Of a stretch of DNA of 64,000 nucleotides, positions 8,616-16,583 are shown piece by piece. The number at the start of each line of letters is the position of its first letter. The first letter of the stretch is position 1. Below the pieces are notes generated by a model that saw nothing but the letters and a program-made list of their open reading frames with translations, was not told where the DNA came from and ran no database searches. The DNA lies in the NCBI GenBank assembly GCA_946479035.1, contig CAMLDW010000001.1, positions 86,068 to 150,067 of the forward strand, read 5' to 3'. A program made the position numbers and the translations under genes. The stretch comes from an uncultured Chthonomonadaceae bacterium (GTDB lineage: Bacteria; Armatimonadota; Fimbriimonadia; Fimbriimonadales; Fimbriimonadaceae).

Positions 8616-9005
8616 ATGCCGGATCGCGCCAAAGACCTGCTAGCCGACATCGTCGTCGCTGACGTCCCAAGCGACGTGCGCGCGACGATGAGCGAAGAGC
8701 AGCTCAAGGGCGTCCGCGCGGCGACGAGCAAGAGGCACGCCTTCGATGTGCGCTTCTCGGTCCCGCTCTTCTTCACAAAGCTCTATTTCGTGCTGCTCGT
8801 CGGGCGCGATACGCGCCGTGAGACTGTCGCCGTGGAAAAAGAACGGCGTGCGAGGGCAGGTTTCCACGTCTCCTCCTTCGCGACCGGCGTCATGGTCGCG
8901 GTGGCAGTGGTCGCGCTATTTGCCGTCGTCTACGCCGTCAAGTCGGGGGCAGGCATCAACATCTTCCCCGGCCACCTGCGCGACTATCTGCCGTTCCTTC
9001 ACTAA
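8616..9005 (+). CDS. Small single-pass membrane protein of unknown function
   Basis: 129 aa. A polar N-terminal half with TSKRHAFDVRFSVPLFFTKLYF is followed by RDTRRETVAVEKERRARAG and one membrane helix (GVMVAVAVVALFAVVYAV), with a short tail ending in PFLH. Topology is probably N-in. It lies 39 bp after lnt on the same strand and may be cotranscribed. I recognise no family. Confidence 0.65.
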   Translation: MPDRAKDLLADIVVADVPSDVRATMSEEQLKGVRAATSKRHAFDVRFSVPLFFTKLYFVLLVGRDTRRETVAVEKERRARAGFHVSSFATGVMVAVAVVALFAVVYAVKSGAGINIFPGHLRDYLPFLH

Positions 9006-9006
9006 G

Positions 9007-9094
9007 TGGCGGACAGGGAGGGATTCGAACCCCCGGAGGCTTGCGCCTCACCGGTTTTCAAGACCGACGCATTAAACCGCTCTGCCACCTGTCC
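9007..9094 (-). tRNA. tRNA-Ser(UGA)
   Basis: The minus strand folds as a class II tRNA. The acceptor GGACAGG pairs with CCTGTCC, followed by G and an encoded CCA. The D-arm is GCAGAGCGGTTTAATGC, the anticodon loop CTTGAAA gives TGA, the long variable arm is TGAGGCGCAAGCCTC, and the T-arm is GGGGGTTCGAATCCCTC. 88 nt with CCA fits serine tRNA. Confidence 0.96.
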
Positions 9095-9111
9095 GTCGCG
9101 CGGAGTCTACA

Positions 9112-10317
9112 TCAGCGGTCGACGACCAGCAGGTGCGTACGGCACACCTCTTGGTCCAAGCCGGGACCGCTCCACACCTGACGCGGCGTCCGCCCTTCGT
9201 TGATCGGCGAGTGGAGCTGGTTCTCGTAGGCCGTATCGCTGATTACGCTCGTGCCCGATGCCAGGCGCACGGGCTTTGGCAACAGATAGTTGCCGACCCA
9301 GTAAGGCGACCACTTGTCCGTGCGGAACAGGACCTTCTTGGCGCCGTCCTTCGTCTCGGCGTGCACGTTGACCGAATACGCGAAGAACCGCGCCTCCGGC
9401 AAGACCGATATCACATCGACCGCGCGGTCCAGCACGAGCCCGTTCGTCAGAGTCCTCTCGTCGTACGCCTTCAGCGAGAACTCCTTCACCTCCATGTCGA
9501 TCCATCGCGCCTCTTTGTCCCCTCTTCCGCTCGAGAGGTACAGCCCGAGGTCGATCTGCGGCACCTCGACCTTGCCGCTGGGATAGAGCAGCACCTGCGC
9601 GACCAGCTTCTCGCCGGGCTGCACCGTCATCGAGACACCTTTGGGCAGCCTCCACGCGCGATAACCCGGCGCCCAAGAGCCGATTAGGCGCGAAGCCGAC
9701 TCGTCGAGCGTCCCGAACGTCGTCCACTGAGTTCTCTCTTCGCCCTTCGCGAGCACCGCCAGCAGCACGTGGCGCAATGTCTGTGGCGCGTGCGGCAGCA
9801 CGTCGAAAGCGCACAGGTGCAGCGGCTTCGTGTTCTTCGGGTCGATCACGACAGCGCGCCACACCGGGTTTCCCTCGTGCGGGACCACCGGCACCGCGAG
9901 CGGCTGGAGCACGAGGTCCGGTCTGCCCAGCCTCCAACCGTGCTTGATCGTCGGAGCGGAAGAAGTCTCGCCCTCCGGCGCACCGGCCTGTAGCCACCGC
10001 TGGAAAACGAGCCGCTGCGCGTCGTCCAGAGGAGGCTCTGTGCAGAACTCGCCAAAGTCGCTCGTCGCCGAGCAAGGAGGCATCGCCATGCTAAGGATCT
10101 CTTGCCGCACGAGCTCCGTGCGCCGCGCCACGTCCCGATAGGAAAGCAGCGGGAACGGCCCGTGCCCACCCTCCGAGTGGCAAGGCGAGCAGCGTCCGTG
10201 GATCATCGGAGCTATGTCTTTCGCCCAGGTCGGTCCGCCGTAATCTGCCTGGCGCGAAGGCGCAAAGACAGGGCCGAGCACGCACGCCAGCGCGAAAAAA
10301 AGCCCGAAAGACCGCAT
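9112..10317 (-). CDS. Secreted cytochrome c-like protein with degenerate copper-monooxygenase (PHM-like) region
   Basis: 401 aa. The start at 10317 gives a signal peptide (MRSFGLFFALACVLGPVFA), which suits the export needed for heme attachment; the upstream in-frame start at 10422 would overlap the divergent redoxin gene. CSPCH at about residue 40 is a c-type heme site in a context (IHGRCSPCHSEGGHGPFPL) typical of cytochromes fused to ascorbate-dependent copper monooxygenase domains. The later TLRHVLLAVL, SWAPGYRAWRLPKG and LVAQVLLYPSG segments match that fold, but the usual copper HH and MH residues are not seen. Likely periplasmic redox or electron-transfer role. Confidence 0.72.
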   Translation of the reverse strand: MRSFGLFFALACVLGPVFAPSRQADYGGPTWAKDIAPMIHGRCSPCHSEGGHGPFPLLSYRDVARRTELVRQEILSMAMPPCSATSDFGEFCTEPPLDDAQRLVFQRWLQAGAPEGETSSAPTIKHGWRLGRPDLVLQPLAVPVVPHEGNPVWRAVVIDPKNTKPLHLCAFDVLPHAPQTLRHVLLAVLAKGEERTQWTTFGTLDESASRLIGSWAPGYRAWRLPKGVSMTVQPGEKLVAQVLLYPSGKVEVPQIDLGLYLSSGRGDKEARWIDMEVKEFSLKAYDERTLTNGLVLDRAVDVISVLPEARFFAYSVNVHAETKDGAKKVLFRTDKWSPYWVGNYLLPKPVRLASGTSVISDTAYENQLHSPINEGRTPRQVWSGPGLDQEVCRTHLLVVDR

Positions 10318-10345
10318 CCGGACGCAAGGGTACCCGCCGCTCCTG

Positions 10346-10351
10346 TAAACT
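10346..10351 (+). promoter_or_regulatory. TANNNT -10-like element (TAAACT) of the redoxin gene
   Basis: TAAACT ends 7 nt before the ATG at 10359. No ribosome-binding site is present. Confidence 0.45.
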
Positions 10352-10358
10352 CTAAGAT

Positions 10359-10922
10359 ATGATCGCGTCCGTCGCCTTGGCATCGCTCCTCCTGGCACAA
10401 CAGCAGGCCGCGACAGACGCAACCACGCTCAAGCCGATGACCGTCAAGACTGTGGACGGCAAGTCGGCCAAGATCCCTGACCCGGGCGCAAAGGCCACCG
10501 TGCTGCTCTTCATGCTCGCGGACTGCCCGATCTCCAACCGCTACGCGCCCGAAGTCCAGCGCATCGAGCAGGAGTACAAGGACAAGGGCATCGCCTTCTA
10601 CCGCGTGTACGTCTACTCCGGCTCGACCAGGCAGGAGATAGACCAGCACACGAAGGACTTCGGATACAAGTTTCCTGCGGTCCTCGACAAGGCGCACAAC
10701 ATTGTAAAGGCCGTGGGCGCGCGCGTCTCACCCGAAGCCGCGATCATCGCGAAGGACGGCACGATCGAGTACCGCGGGCGCATCGACGACGGCTATGCCG
10801 ACCACGGCCGCTTTCGCGAAGGCGACTACCGCAGGGACCTGCGAATCGCCCTTGATGAGTTCCTCGCCGGACTGGCTGTGACGCTCCCCAGGACGACCGC
10901 CCTGGGGTGCTACATCGAGTAG
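10359..10922 (+). CDS. Secreted redoxin/AhpC-TSA-fold thioredoxin-like protein
   Basis: 187 aa with a short N-terminal signal (MIASVALASLLLAQQQ). The thioredoxin fold is shown by VLLFMLADCPISNRYAP, where a single Cys followed by PISN replaces CXXC, and by cis-Pro-like VSPEAAII with a DDGYADHGRFR loop. This CPISN type is often found joined to cytochrome c and copper-monooxygenase-like domains in Acidobacteria and Planctomycetes. Here that partner is the divergent gene 41 bp away. Probable periplasmic redox protein; partner unknown. Confidence 0.78.
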   Translation: MIASVALASLLLAQQQAATDATTLKPMTVKTVDGKSAKIPDPGAKATVLLFMLADCPISNRYAPEVQRIEQEYKDKGIAFYRVYVYSGSTRQEIDQHTKDFGYKFPAVLDKAHNIVKAVGARVSPEAAIIAKDGTIEYRGRIDDGYADHGRFREGDYRRDLRIALDEFLAGLAVTLPRTTALGCYIE

Positions 10923-10931
10923 CGTACAGCG

Positions 10932-12590
10932 CTACGGGTTGATCTTCCAGCCGACCTGGTCGAAGCTGTACGACCAGCCGCCCGAGAGCACCGGCGAAGT
11001 GACCCTCGCCGTCACTCGCTCGCGCACCTTGCGCGTCCCCGGTTGGATGAACCTGTCAGGGTTCGTCAGTTGCACGTCGAGAGTGCCGGGGGACATCGAG
11101 CTCGGATCGACGGACACAACGACGTACCCGTTGGCGACCCAGTCGAACATCTCGACCGTGCGCGTCAGTCCGGGCGTGCTCGCCCACCCGGTCAGCGTCA
11201 CGCGCATTTTGCTCGCGTGCTGCCACGGGGCGGTGCCGTCGAACGTCACGGTGACGGGCGCTTCGCTTGGGTTCGTCACAACTCCGTTGCGAACTTCCAG
11301 CGCGATCCCGTCGATCGTCGCCAGCGAGCCGTTGTTACCACCGAGCACGACGCCCCTGAACACGTTGAACGAGTCGGTCACCATCGGCCGCACCGTCGCT
11401 TGGCTCGGGTCGAGCACGAACAGTCCGCGGTTGATGTCGTTCACGATCAGAGTCCCGCTTGGCAGGTTAGGATAGTTGCTCCACGTCCCGTTAAAGCTCG
11501 TCGAGTCGTCGTTCGGGTAAGTGTCGAACCAGCCGACCTGGACCGGGTTCGTCGCGTTGTCGTTCGCGTCGAAGATGCGCACGCCGCTCGTGTAGTCCGA
11601 CTCGAAGATGAACCCCCCAAAGACGTATAGGTTGTGGTCGATCGTCGGTAGGCCCGTCGTAAACGTGTTGACAAGGACCGGGTTCGCGATGTCGGAAATG
11701 TCCCAAACGAGCGTCCGCGTCAGGATCCCGAAGTTGTTCTCGTCGAGCTCGTCGTCCGAGTACAAGTAGTGCTTGTCTGCGCTGACCCAGCTCTGGTGGT
11801 TGTATCCGACGTTCGCGTAGCTCTTGCGCGCCACCAGGAACGGACTGTTCTTGTTGGTCACGTCCCAAAACTCTACGCCGCGGCTCTCGCCAGATCCGAA
11901 CAGGATCTGCCTTCCTGCGTTCGGGCCAGAAGTAAACGTCACCGCGCAGATGTCGTGCTGGTACACGTCGGTCATGGACGCGGCACCGACCTGCACTGGG
12001 TTGAGTGGGGTCGACAGGTTGAAGCAGGCTGTCCATCCCGATCCTTCGTGCGAGCCGCACGTGTACAAGAATCCGCTGGTCGGGTCGACCGCGATGTTGT
12101 GGTTCCGGCCGGGCGAGGAGATCGTCCGAACAAGGGTCACAACGTGGTTGTCGATGTTCGACAGGTCAATGACCTGGATGCCAGTGCCAGAGGCCTCCGT
12201 CACAACGTATGCTACGTTCTGATAAACCTTGATGTCCGCCCAAGTGCTCGAAGTGTGCGGCACATTGGCAAAATAGTCCGGCGAAGCAGGATTGGTCACC
12301 TCGACGAAGGCAGCCTTGTTGTTGAGCCCAACGATCGCGTACTCTCGGCCCGACGGCGACACGTATCCCCAAATGTCGTTCCCGGAATTGGCAGAGAAGC
12401 TGCTCAACGTGAGGTTCGCATACAGTGTCACGTTCACAGAGTTGAAAAACTCGTTTGAACGATGGCCAAACCTGTCGCCCGCGAACGCGAGGCCGGCCTT
12501 GCCGTCTGTGATCGTGTGGTAGTTGCTGAAGTTCTGCGTGGCCGTCGGCATAAGGCCAAGGTAAAGGATCGCTGCCAGTGCGCCGTTCAT
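10932..12590 (-). CDS. Secreted choice-of-anchor B family protein (LVIVD-type beta-propeller)
   Basis: 552 aa, exported (MNGALAAILYLGLMPTATQ). It contains repeated beta-propeller-like blades of the form ADIKVYQNVAYVVTE, GIQVIDLSN, GVEFWDVTN and GVRIFDANDN, the LVIVD pattern of choice-of-anchor B proteins. The family usually ends in a sorting signal; here the C-terminus is a beta-rich domain ending at QVGWKINP with no obvious sorting motif, so anchoring is unclear. Convergent with the redoxin gene (9 bp apart). Function unknown, probably surface or secreted. Confidence 0.8.
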   Translation of the reverse strand: MNGALAAILYLGLMPTATQNFSNYHTITDGKAGLAFAGDRFGHRSNEFFNSVNVTLYANLTLSSFSANSGNDIWGYVSPSGREYAIVGLNNKAAFVEVTNPASPDYFANVPHTSSTWADIKVYQNVAYVVTEASGTGIQVIDLSNIDNHVVTLVRTISSPGRNHNIAVDPTSGFLYTCGSHEGSGWTACFNLSTPLNPVQVGAASMTDVYQHDICAVTFTSGPNAGRQILFGSGESRGVEFWDVTNKNSPFLVARKSYANVGYNHQSWVSADKHYLYSDDELDENNFGILTRTLVWDISDIANPVLVNTFTTGLPTIDHNLYVFGGFIFESDYTSGVRIFDANDNATNPVQVGWFDTYPNDDSTSFNGTWSNYPNLPSGTLIVNDINRGLFVLDPSQATVRPMVTDSFNVFRGVVLGGNNGSLATIDGIALEVRNGVVTNPSEAPVTVTFDGTAPWQHASKMRVTLTGWASTPGLTRTVEMFDWVANGYVVVSVDPSSMSPGTLDVQLTNPDRFIQPGTRKVRERVTARVTSPVLSGGWSYSFDQVGWKINP

Positions 12591-12655
12591 TTCAATCGCT
12601 CCGTCCGAATGGGGGACGGCTCCATTTTAGCCCCTGCCCGGCTCTTCGTGTGCAA

Positions 12656-12661
12656 TAGAAT
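12656..12661 (+). promoter_or_regulatory. TANNNT -10-like element (TAGAAT) of the SDR gene
   Basis: TAGAAT ends 6 nt before the ATG at 12668; CTCGCC between them holds no Shine-Dalgarno sequence. Confidence 0.5.
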
Positions 12662-12667
12662 CTCGCC

Positions 12668-13444
12668 ATGAATCTGGGGATTTCCGGAAAGGCCGCCATG
12701 GTCGCCGCTGCGAGCAAGGGGATCGGCTTCGCCACTGCCAAGGAGCTCCTCGCCGAAGGGTGCAGGGTCTCGGTCTGCTCTCGAAGCGAAGAGAACCTGG
12801 AAAAAGCGCTTTCGGGCCTCCCCGGCGCGGTCGGCACGGTCTGCGACGTCGGCGTGGCATCCCAGCTAGAAAACTGGCATGCAGAGACCGTCGCAAGGCT
12901 TGGGCCGGTCGAGGTCCTCGTCACCAACACGGGCGGCCCGCCGGCGGGCAAGTGGACCGAAATGACCGACCAGCAGTGGCTGGCCGGATTCGAGACCACC
13001 CTCCTCAACGTCGTGAGGCTCGTGCGCCTGGCCGCACCTGAGATGCAGAAGAGGGGGTGGGGCCGCATCGTCCATGTCTCCAGCCTCGTCGCCGCAGAGC
13101 CGCACCCGCTCCTGCCGATCTCCTCCACCCTGCGCGCGGGGCTCTCCGCGCTGGTTCGCCTTCAGGCGCTGGAGCTCGCACCGCACGGAGTGACCGTCAA
13201 CTCCGTCCTGCCCGGGCACACCATGACCGACCGGCAGACCCACCTCGCGCAGGTCCGTGCGGACAGGGAAGGCACGACCGTCGAGCAGGCCCTGATCGAG
13301 CAGGCAAAGGCGATCCCCGCAGGGCGCATCGCTGGGGCCGAGGAGATCGCCGCAGCGATTGTGTTCTTGTGCTCTGAGCGAGCCAGTTATGTCACGGGCG
13401 TCAACTTGCTCGTCGACGGCGGTGTCGTCCGCGCGCCGGGCTAG
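12668..13444 (+). CDS. SDR family oxidoreductase lacking the canonical Tyr-Lys
   Basis: 258 aa, classical short-chain dehydrogenase fold. The cofactor motif AAASKGIGFATA near residue 13 is a variant of TGxxxGIG. Then come VCDV, NTGGPPAG and the C-terminal SERASYVTGVNLLVDGG. Aligned on the catalytic Ser139 (VSSLVAA), the expected Tyr is Ser152 and the Lys is Arg156 (ISSTLRAGL). A subgroup annotated as 3-oxoacyl-ACP reductase-like carries the same S...R change. Catalysis by the standard mechanism is doubtful. Shares its stop with the kinase gene through CTAG. Confidence 0.85.
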   Translation: MNLGISGKAAMVAAASKGIGFATAKELLAEGCRVSVCSRSEENLEKALSGLPGAVGTVCDVGVASQLENWHAETVARLGPVEVLVTNTGGPPAGKWTEMTDQQWLAGFETTLLNVVRLVRLAAPEMQKRGWGRIVHVSSLVAAEPHPLLPISSTLRAGLSALVRLQALELAPHGVTVNSVLPGHTMTDRQTHLAQVRADREGTTVEQALIEQAKAIPAGRIAGAEEIAAAIVFLCSERASYVTGVNLLVDGGVVRAPG

Positions 13445-15183
13445 CCGCCGAGAGCCTCGATCGCCTTGTCGATCTGGTCGGCCTGGCCCTGGTCGCTCTC
13501 CGCGAAACCTTTGGCGTGGCGGTACGCCTCGCGCGCGCGGTCGCGGTACCCGGCGCGGATCAGCGATTCGGCCGCCTGAACGTACTTGTTGCTCGCGCGG
13601 ATCCCGAGACCGTCCTTGTCGCTCTGGACGACCGCCTTGTCGATCGCCTGCACATAGAGGGTGTCCGCGTCTGACCAGAGCTTCTGCCGCAGTTCAGATG
13701 ACTCGCTCACGGAGGCCTCGTCCACGTTCCGGTCCGCCTGCTTCAGCAGGTCGTTGATCTGCCCGACGAGCACGACCGGTCCGGGATTGACGGGGCCCGG
13801 CCCTCCTTGCGTGTTCGGGGCCGAACCGGTCGAGGGGCGGCTTTGGACGGGCGCGCCCTTGTCTGGGGGTGCGCCCTGCGGAGTCTGCCCGTCCACGCCG
13901 ATGAAGTTCTTTGCCAGGGGCTGGTCCTTCGGCTGGCTCCGCGCTGCTCCCGGCACGGTGTTCGTCAGCGCGTTGATCACGAGGATCACAAACCCGATCG
14001 TCGCGCCGATGAGCAGCACGGCGATGAAGAACTTGGCGATCCCTTGCTTGGTCTCCGGCTTGATGAGCGGCTGGCGCGGCGGCGGCGGGTAGTAGACCGG
14101 CACCTGTCCCGTCGCGGGCGGCTGGTACGGCGCGTACTGCCCTTGCGGCTGGTAGGGGACGTACTGTTGGTTCGGCGGCGGCACGAAGCCGCCCGGCATC
14201 CCTGGCATCGGAGTGCCGTAGGGAGTGCGGTTGACGGGCTGCGCGGCGAACGGCTGCGGAGAGAGGAACGGGTTGTAGACCGGGGGCGGCCCTGCCATCA
14301 GTTGCGCAGGTTGAACGAAGCCTTGCGTGTTCACCGGGTCCATGACGACGCTGCCGGAGAGGTACGAGCGCTTGACCTGCTTGAGCGCCTCGACGAACTC
14401 GCCTGCGGACTTGTAGCGCATGTTCGGCGTCTTTTCCAGCGCTCGCTCGATCACTTGCCAGAGGTTGTAGCTCGCCTGCTGCGGTCGGTCGGGCTTCTTG
14501 TTCATGACCGCGTAGGTGATGCTGACCACGCTGTCGCCCTGGAACGGCTTTTGTCCGCTCACCATCTCGTAGAGCAGCACGCCGACTCCGAAGAGGTCGC
14601 TGCGCGCGTCAATCTCCTGGCCGTTGATCTGCTCCGGGGACATGTAGCTCGGGGTTCCGAAGACCTGCCCGTCCATGGTGATGTTCGGCTCGAAGGTGAG
14701 CCTTGCGATGCCGAAGTCGGTGAGCTTGATCTGGCCGTCGTCGAGCAGTTGGACGTTGTCGGGCTTGATGTCGCGGTGGATGACGCCGTGCTCGTGCGCG
14801 AAGGCGAGCCCTTCGAGGACCTCGATCGCGATCTCGACCGCGCGCAGCGGCTCGATGAAGCCGGTCTTGTCGATCTCCTTTCGCAGGTTTCGACCGGTGA
14901 GGAACTCCATCGCGATGTAGTTCTTGTCGCCGTCGGTGCCGACCTCGTAGATCGTGACGATGTTGGGGTGGACGAGGCTGCCGGCTGCGCGGGCCTCTCT
15001 TTCGAAGCGCTTGAGGCGGTCCTGTCGCTGCTGGCCGGAGACGCCCTTGGGCATGGCCAGTTCCTTGACGGCGACGCGGCGCGTCATCTTGGGATCGTAG
15101 GCCTCGTAGACGATGTCGTTGGACCTGGCGATCTCGCGGATGATCTGGTACTTGCCGATCGTGCCGGGGATGCTCTCGCTCAC
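13441..15183 (-). CDS. Membrane-anchored Ser/Thr protein kinase
   Basis: 580 aa Hanks-type kinase. The ATP Lys is in RRVAVKELAMP, the catalytic loop is HRDIKPDNVQLL, the Mg loop is DFGIARL, and the activation loop runs to GTPSYMSPEQ. A Pro/Gln/Tyr-rich linker (about residues 270-370) leads to one membrane helix (FFIAVLLIGATIGFVILVINAL) and an extracytoplasmic Ala-rich helical tail with TPR-like character. The start is GTG, preceded at short distance by AGGA and overlapping the stop of a weak upstream ORF (GTGA). A TACAAT hexamer lies about 15 nt upstream. Confidence 0.9.
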   Translation of the reverse strand: MSESIPGTIGKYQIIREIARSNDIVYEAYDPKMTRRVAVKELAMPKGVSGQQRQDRLKRFEREARAAGSLVHPNIVTIYEVGTDGDKNYIAMEFLTGRNLRKEIDKTGFIEPLRAVEIAIEVLEGLAFAHEHGVIHRDIKPDNVQLLDDGQIKLTDFGIARLTFEPNITMDGQVFGTPSYMSPEQINGQEIDARSDLFGVGVLLYEMVSGQKPFQGDSVVSITYAVMNKKPDRPQQASYNLWQVIERALEKTPNMRYKSAGEFVEALKQVKRSYLSGSVVMDPVNTQGFVQPAQLMAGPPPVYNPFLSPQPFAAQPVNRTPYGTPMPGMPGGFVPPPNQQYVPYQPQGQYAPYQPPATGQVPVYYPPPPRQPLIKPETKQGIAKFFIAVLLIGATIGFVILVINALTNTVPGAARSQPKDQPLAKNFIGVDGQTPQGAPPDKGAPVQSRPSTGSAPNTQGGPGPVNPGPVVLVGQINDLLKQADRNVDEASVSESSELRQKLWSDADTLYVQAIDKAVVQSDKDGLGIRASNKYVQAAESLIRAGYRDRAREAYRHAKGFAESDQGQADQIDKAIEALGG

Positions 15184-15509
15184 TTAGTTCCTATACGTAT
15201 TGTAGGCTCTTCGTGGGACGCTCGTTTCACTGGCTCGCGCTCCGCCGGCGCTCCCAGATCTGCCTCTTGGCGAGAGGGGGTAGGTTTTTTCGACTTTTTT
15301 TTCGGTTGTGCCGAGCTTGTCGGAGGAGCGACTCGCCTAGGGCTCCCGTTTTTCTCCCGTTTATTCCCGTTATTTTTTGCACTTTTGCTCCCGTTTCTCC
15401 GGTACATCCTGGTGCCCGGTTTTAGGAGGTATTTCGGGGTCAGCGGGGGTGTGCCTCTGGCTCCATCTTCAGTTTTCAAGATGCTGGCCCTTGCGGAACC
15501 CTCTGTCAA
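15180..15509 (-). CDS. Doubtful small basic ORF upstream of the kinase gene
   Basis: 109 codons rich in Lys, Arg, Pro and Ser, with no recognisable motif. Its stop overlaps the kinase GTG (GTGA), which could mean coupling, but a composition driven by the CCCGTTT-rich stretch and the absence of any domain argue for non-coding leader. Kept because the overlap geometry is operon-like. Confidence 0.2.
   Translation of the reverse strand: MTEGSARASILKTEDGARGTPPLTPKYLLKPGTRMYRRNGSKSAKNNGNKREKNGSPRRVAPPTSSAQPKKKSKKPTPSRQEADLGAPAEREPVKRASHEEPTIRIGTK
15344..15395. repeat. Four phased TCCCGTT iterons upstream of the kinase gene
   Basis: TCCCGTT occurs at 15344, 15355, 15365 and 15389. The first three are 10-11 bp apart, about one helical turn. 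The intervening sequence is T-rich against a GC-rich background. On the kinase strand the repeats read AACGGGA. Spacing suggests a protein-binding or bending site; this is inference. Confidence 0.5.
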
Positions 15510-15613
15510 CTAGATTGACGCCTTTGGGCCTGGAATGCTTCAGGAATAGGGCTTAAGTCTTGTCGTCAGGTCAATTAGTGACTGGCGGGTCGGGGATCTC
15601 TTTGTGCGGTTCT

Positions 15614-15680
15614 CGGTCTGCCGCGAGGGGGCGTTGTTTCCAAGCCAAGCCAGGTGGCGCGACCAGACCGGGGCGCCCGG
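15614..15680. repeat. 67-bp dispersed element A, copy 1
   Basis: Begins CGGTCTGCCGCGAGGGGG and ends CCAGACCGGGGCGCCCGG. It matches 19819-19885 at 65 of 67 positions by eye. CGGTCTG and CAGACCG near its ends are inverted repeats. No coding capacity. Looks like a miniature, hairpin-forming interspersed element. Confidence 0.8.
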
Positions 15681-15684
15681 CGCG

Positions 15685-15790
15685 TTTCCCCACCCCCAAC
15701 CCCCTGGCGCGGGTCGACTCCTCCGGAGATCGACGCGGCCAGTCCTTGAAGCACGCTGCATCTTCAAGGAGAGGGGGCGCCGGTCCTTTC
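15685..15790. repeat. Hairpin element B, copy 1 (interrupted)
   Basis: Starts GTTTCCCCACCCCCAACCCCCT, identical to the lead-in of copy 3 at 22206. It is then interrupted by about 38 bp including GGTCGACTCCTCCGGAGATC, and resumes as CCTTGAAGCACGCTGCATC TTCAAGGAGAGGGGGC followed by CCGGTCCTTT. The inner arms CCTTGAAG/CTTCAAGG form the stem. It ends 25 bp before the LytTR gene stop and could terminate it. Confidence 0.7.
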
Positions 15791-15815
15791 TCAGGCGGGC
15801 CAGAGTCCCCGGCCC

Positions 15816-16583
15816 TCAGAACGGCGCCTTCAAGAGCGTCGCAAGGCGCCCGGAGCCCGAACGCGACGCCTCCAACCTGGTCCCGGCCCGGTCGCGCAGA
15901 CGGACCTGGAACAGTCGGTCGCCGTAGTGCACGACCTCGTCCACGGCCAGCAAATTGACCACGCTCTCCCGTGAGATGCGCAGGAACGGAGGGTCGCCCA
16001 ACCACGCCGCTAGGTCGCCGAGCGCGTAGTAGGTCGCGTACTCCTGGGACGCCGTGTGCACCCACGTCCGGCGGTCCCGGCAGACGGCGGCAAGGATCTC
16101 TAACTTGGGGACAAGAAGGACCACGTCGTTCTCCAATCCCTTGACCGGCAGCCGGTCTTCCGACGCGGAAAGCTGGCTCCGGGGCCGCGGCTTGGGCCTC
16201 GACGCTTCGTCCTCGACAGGCTCGATCAACTCGGCCAACCTGCCGACCGCCTCCCTGACTTGCGACACCTGGAGGGGCTTCACAAGATAGTCCACCGCCC
16301 GCAGACGGAAAGCGTCGCTCGCCCTCCCCGACTGCCCGGTCGTGAACACGACCAGCGGCGGCTTCGGCAACTTCGCCAGGTCAGCTGCGACCTGGATCCC
16401 GTCCCGCCCAGGCATGAGGACGTCTAGGAACACGGCGTCTGGACGGTGGTCGGCGGCAAGCGTCAGGGCCCACTCGCCGTCGTGGGCCGTTCCCACGACC
16501 TCGACCTGGCCAGTCTTCGCTAAGAGCGACTCGAGGAACCGGGCCGCCAAGGGCTCGTCCTCAACCACGATGGCGCGGATCAC
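15816..16583 (-). CDS. LytTR-family response regulator
   Basis: 255 aa. The N-terminal receiver has IRAIVVEDEP, the phospho-acceptor in DAVFLDVLMPGRDG (about Asp54) and the switch Lys in AVDYLVKPLQ. The C-terminal LytTR DNA-binding domain has KGLENDVVLLVPKLEILAAV, the FLRISRESVVNLLAVDEV strand and a terminal DRAGTRLEASRS. It is encoded last in a two-gene operon, overlapping its kinase by ATGA, and should bind DNA when phosphorylated. Targets cannot be read here, though the genes around it encode cell-surface proteins. Confidence 0.92.
   Translation of the reverse strand: MIRAIVVEDEPLAARFLESLLAKTGQVEVVGTAHDGEWALTLAADHRPDAVFLDVLMPGRDGIQVAADLAKLPKPPLVVFTTGQSGRASDAFRLRAVDYLVKPLQVSQVREAVGRLAELIEPVEDEASRPKPRPRSQLSASEDRLPVKGLENDVVLLVPKLEILAAVCRDRRTWVHTASQEYATYYALGDLAAWLGDPPFLRISRESVVNLLAVDEVVHYGDRLFQVRLRDRAGTRLEASRSGSGRLATLLKAPF

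Noticed and set aside
10318..10422. Upstream extension of the cytochrome gene to 10422
   Set aside because: It would overlap the redoxin gene and place basic residues ahead of the signal peptide; start 10317 fits export.
13807..15513. 568-codon open frame antisense to the kinase gene
   Set aside because: It mirrors the GC-rich third positions of the true kinase; the kinase has all motifs and this frame has none.
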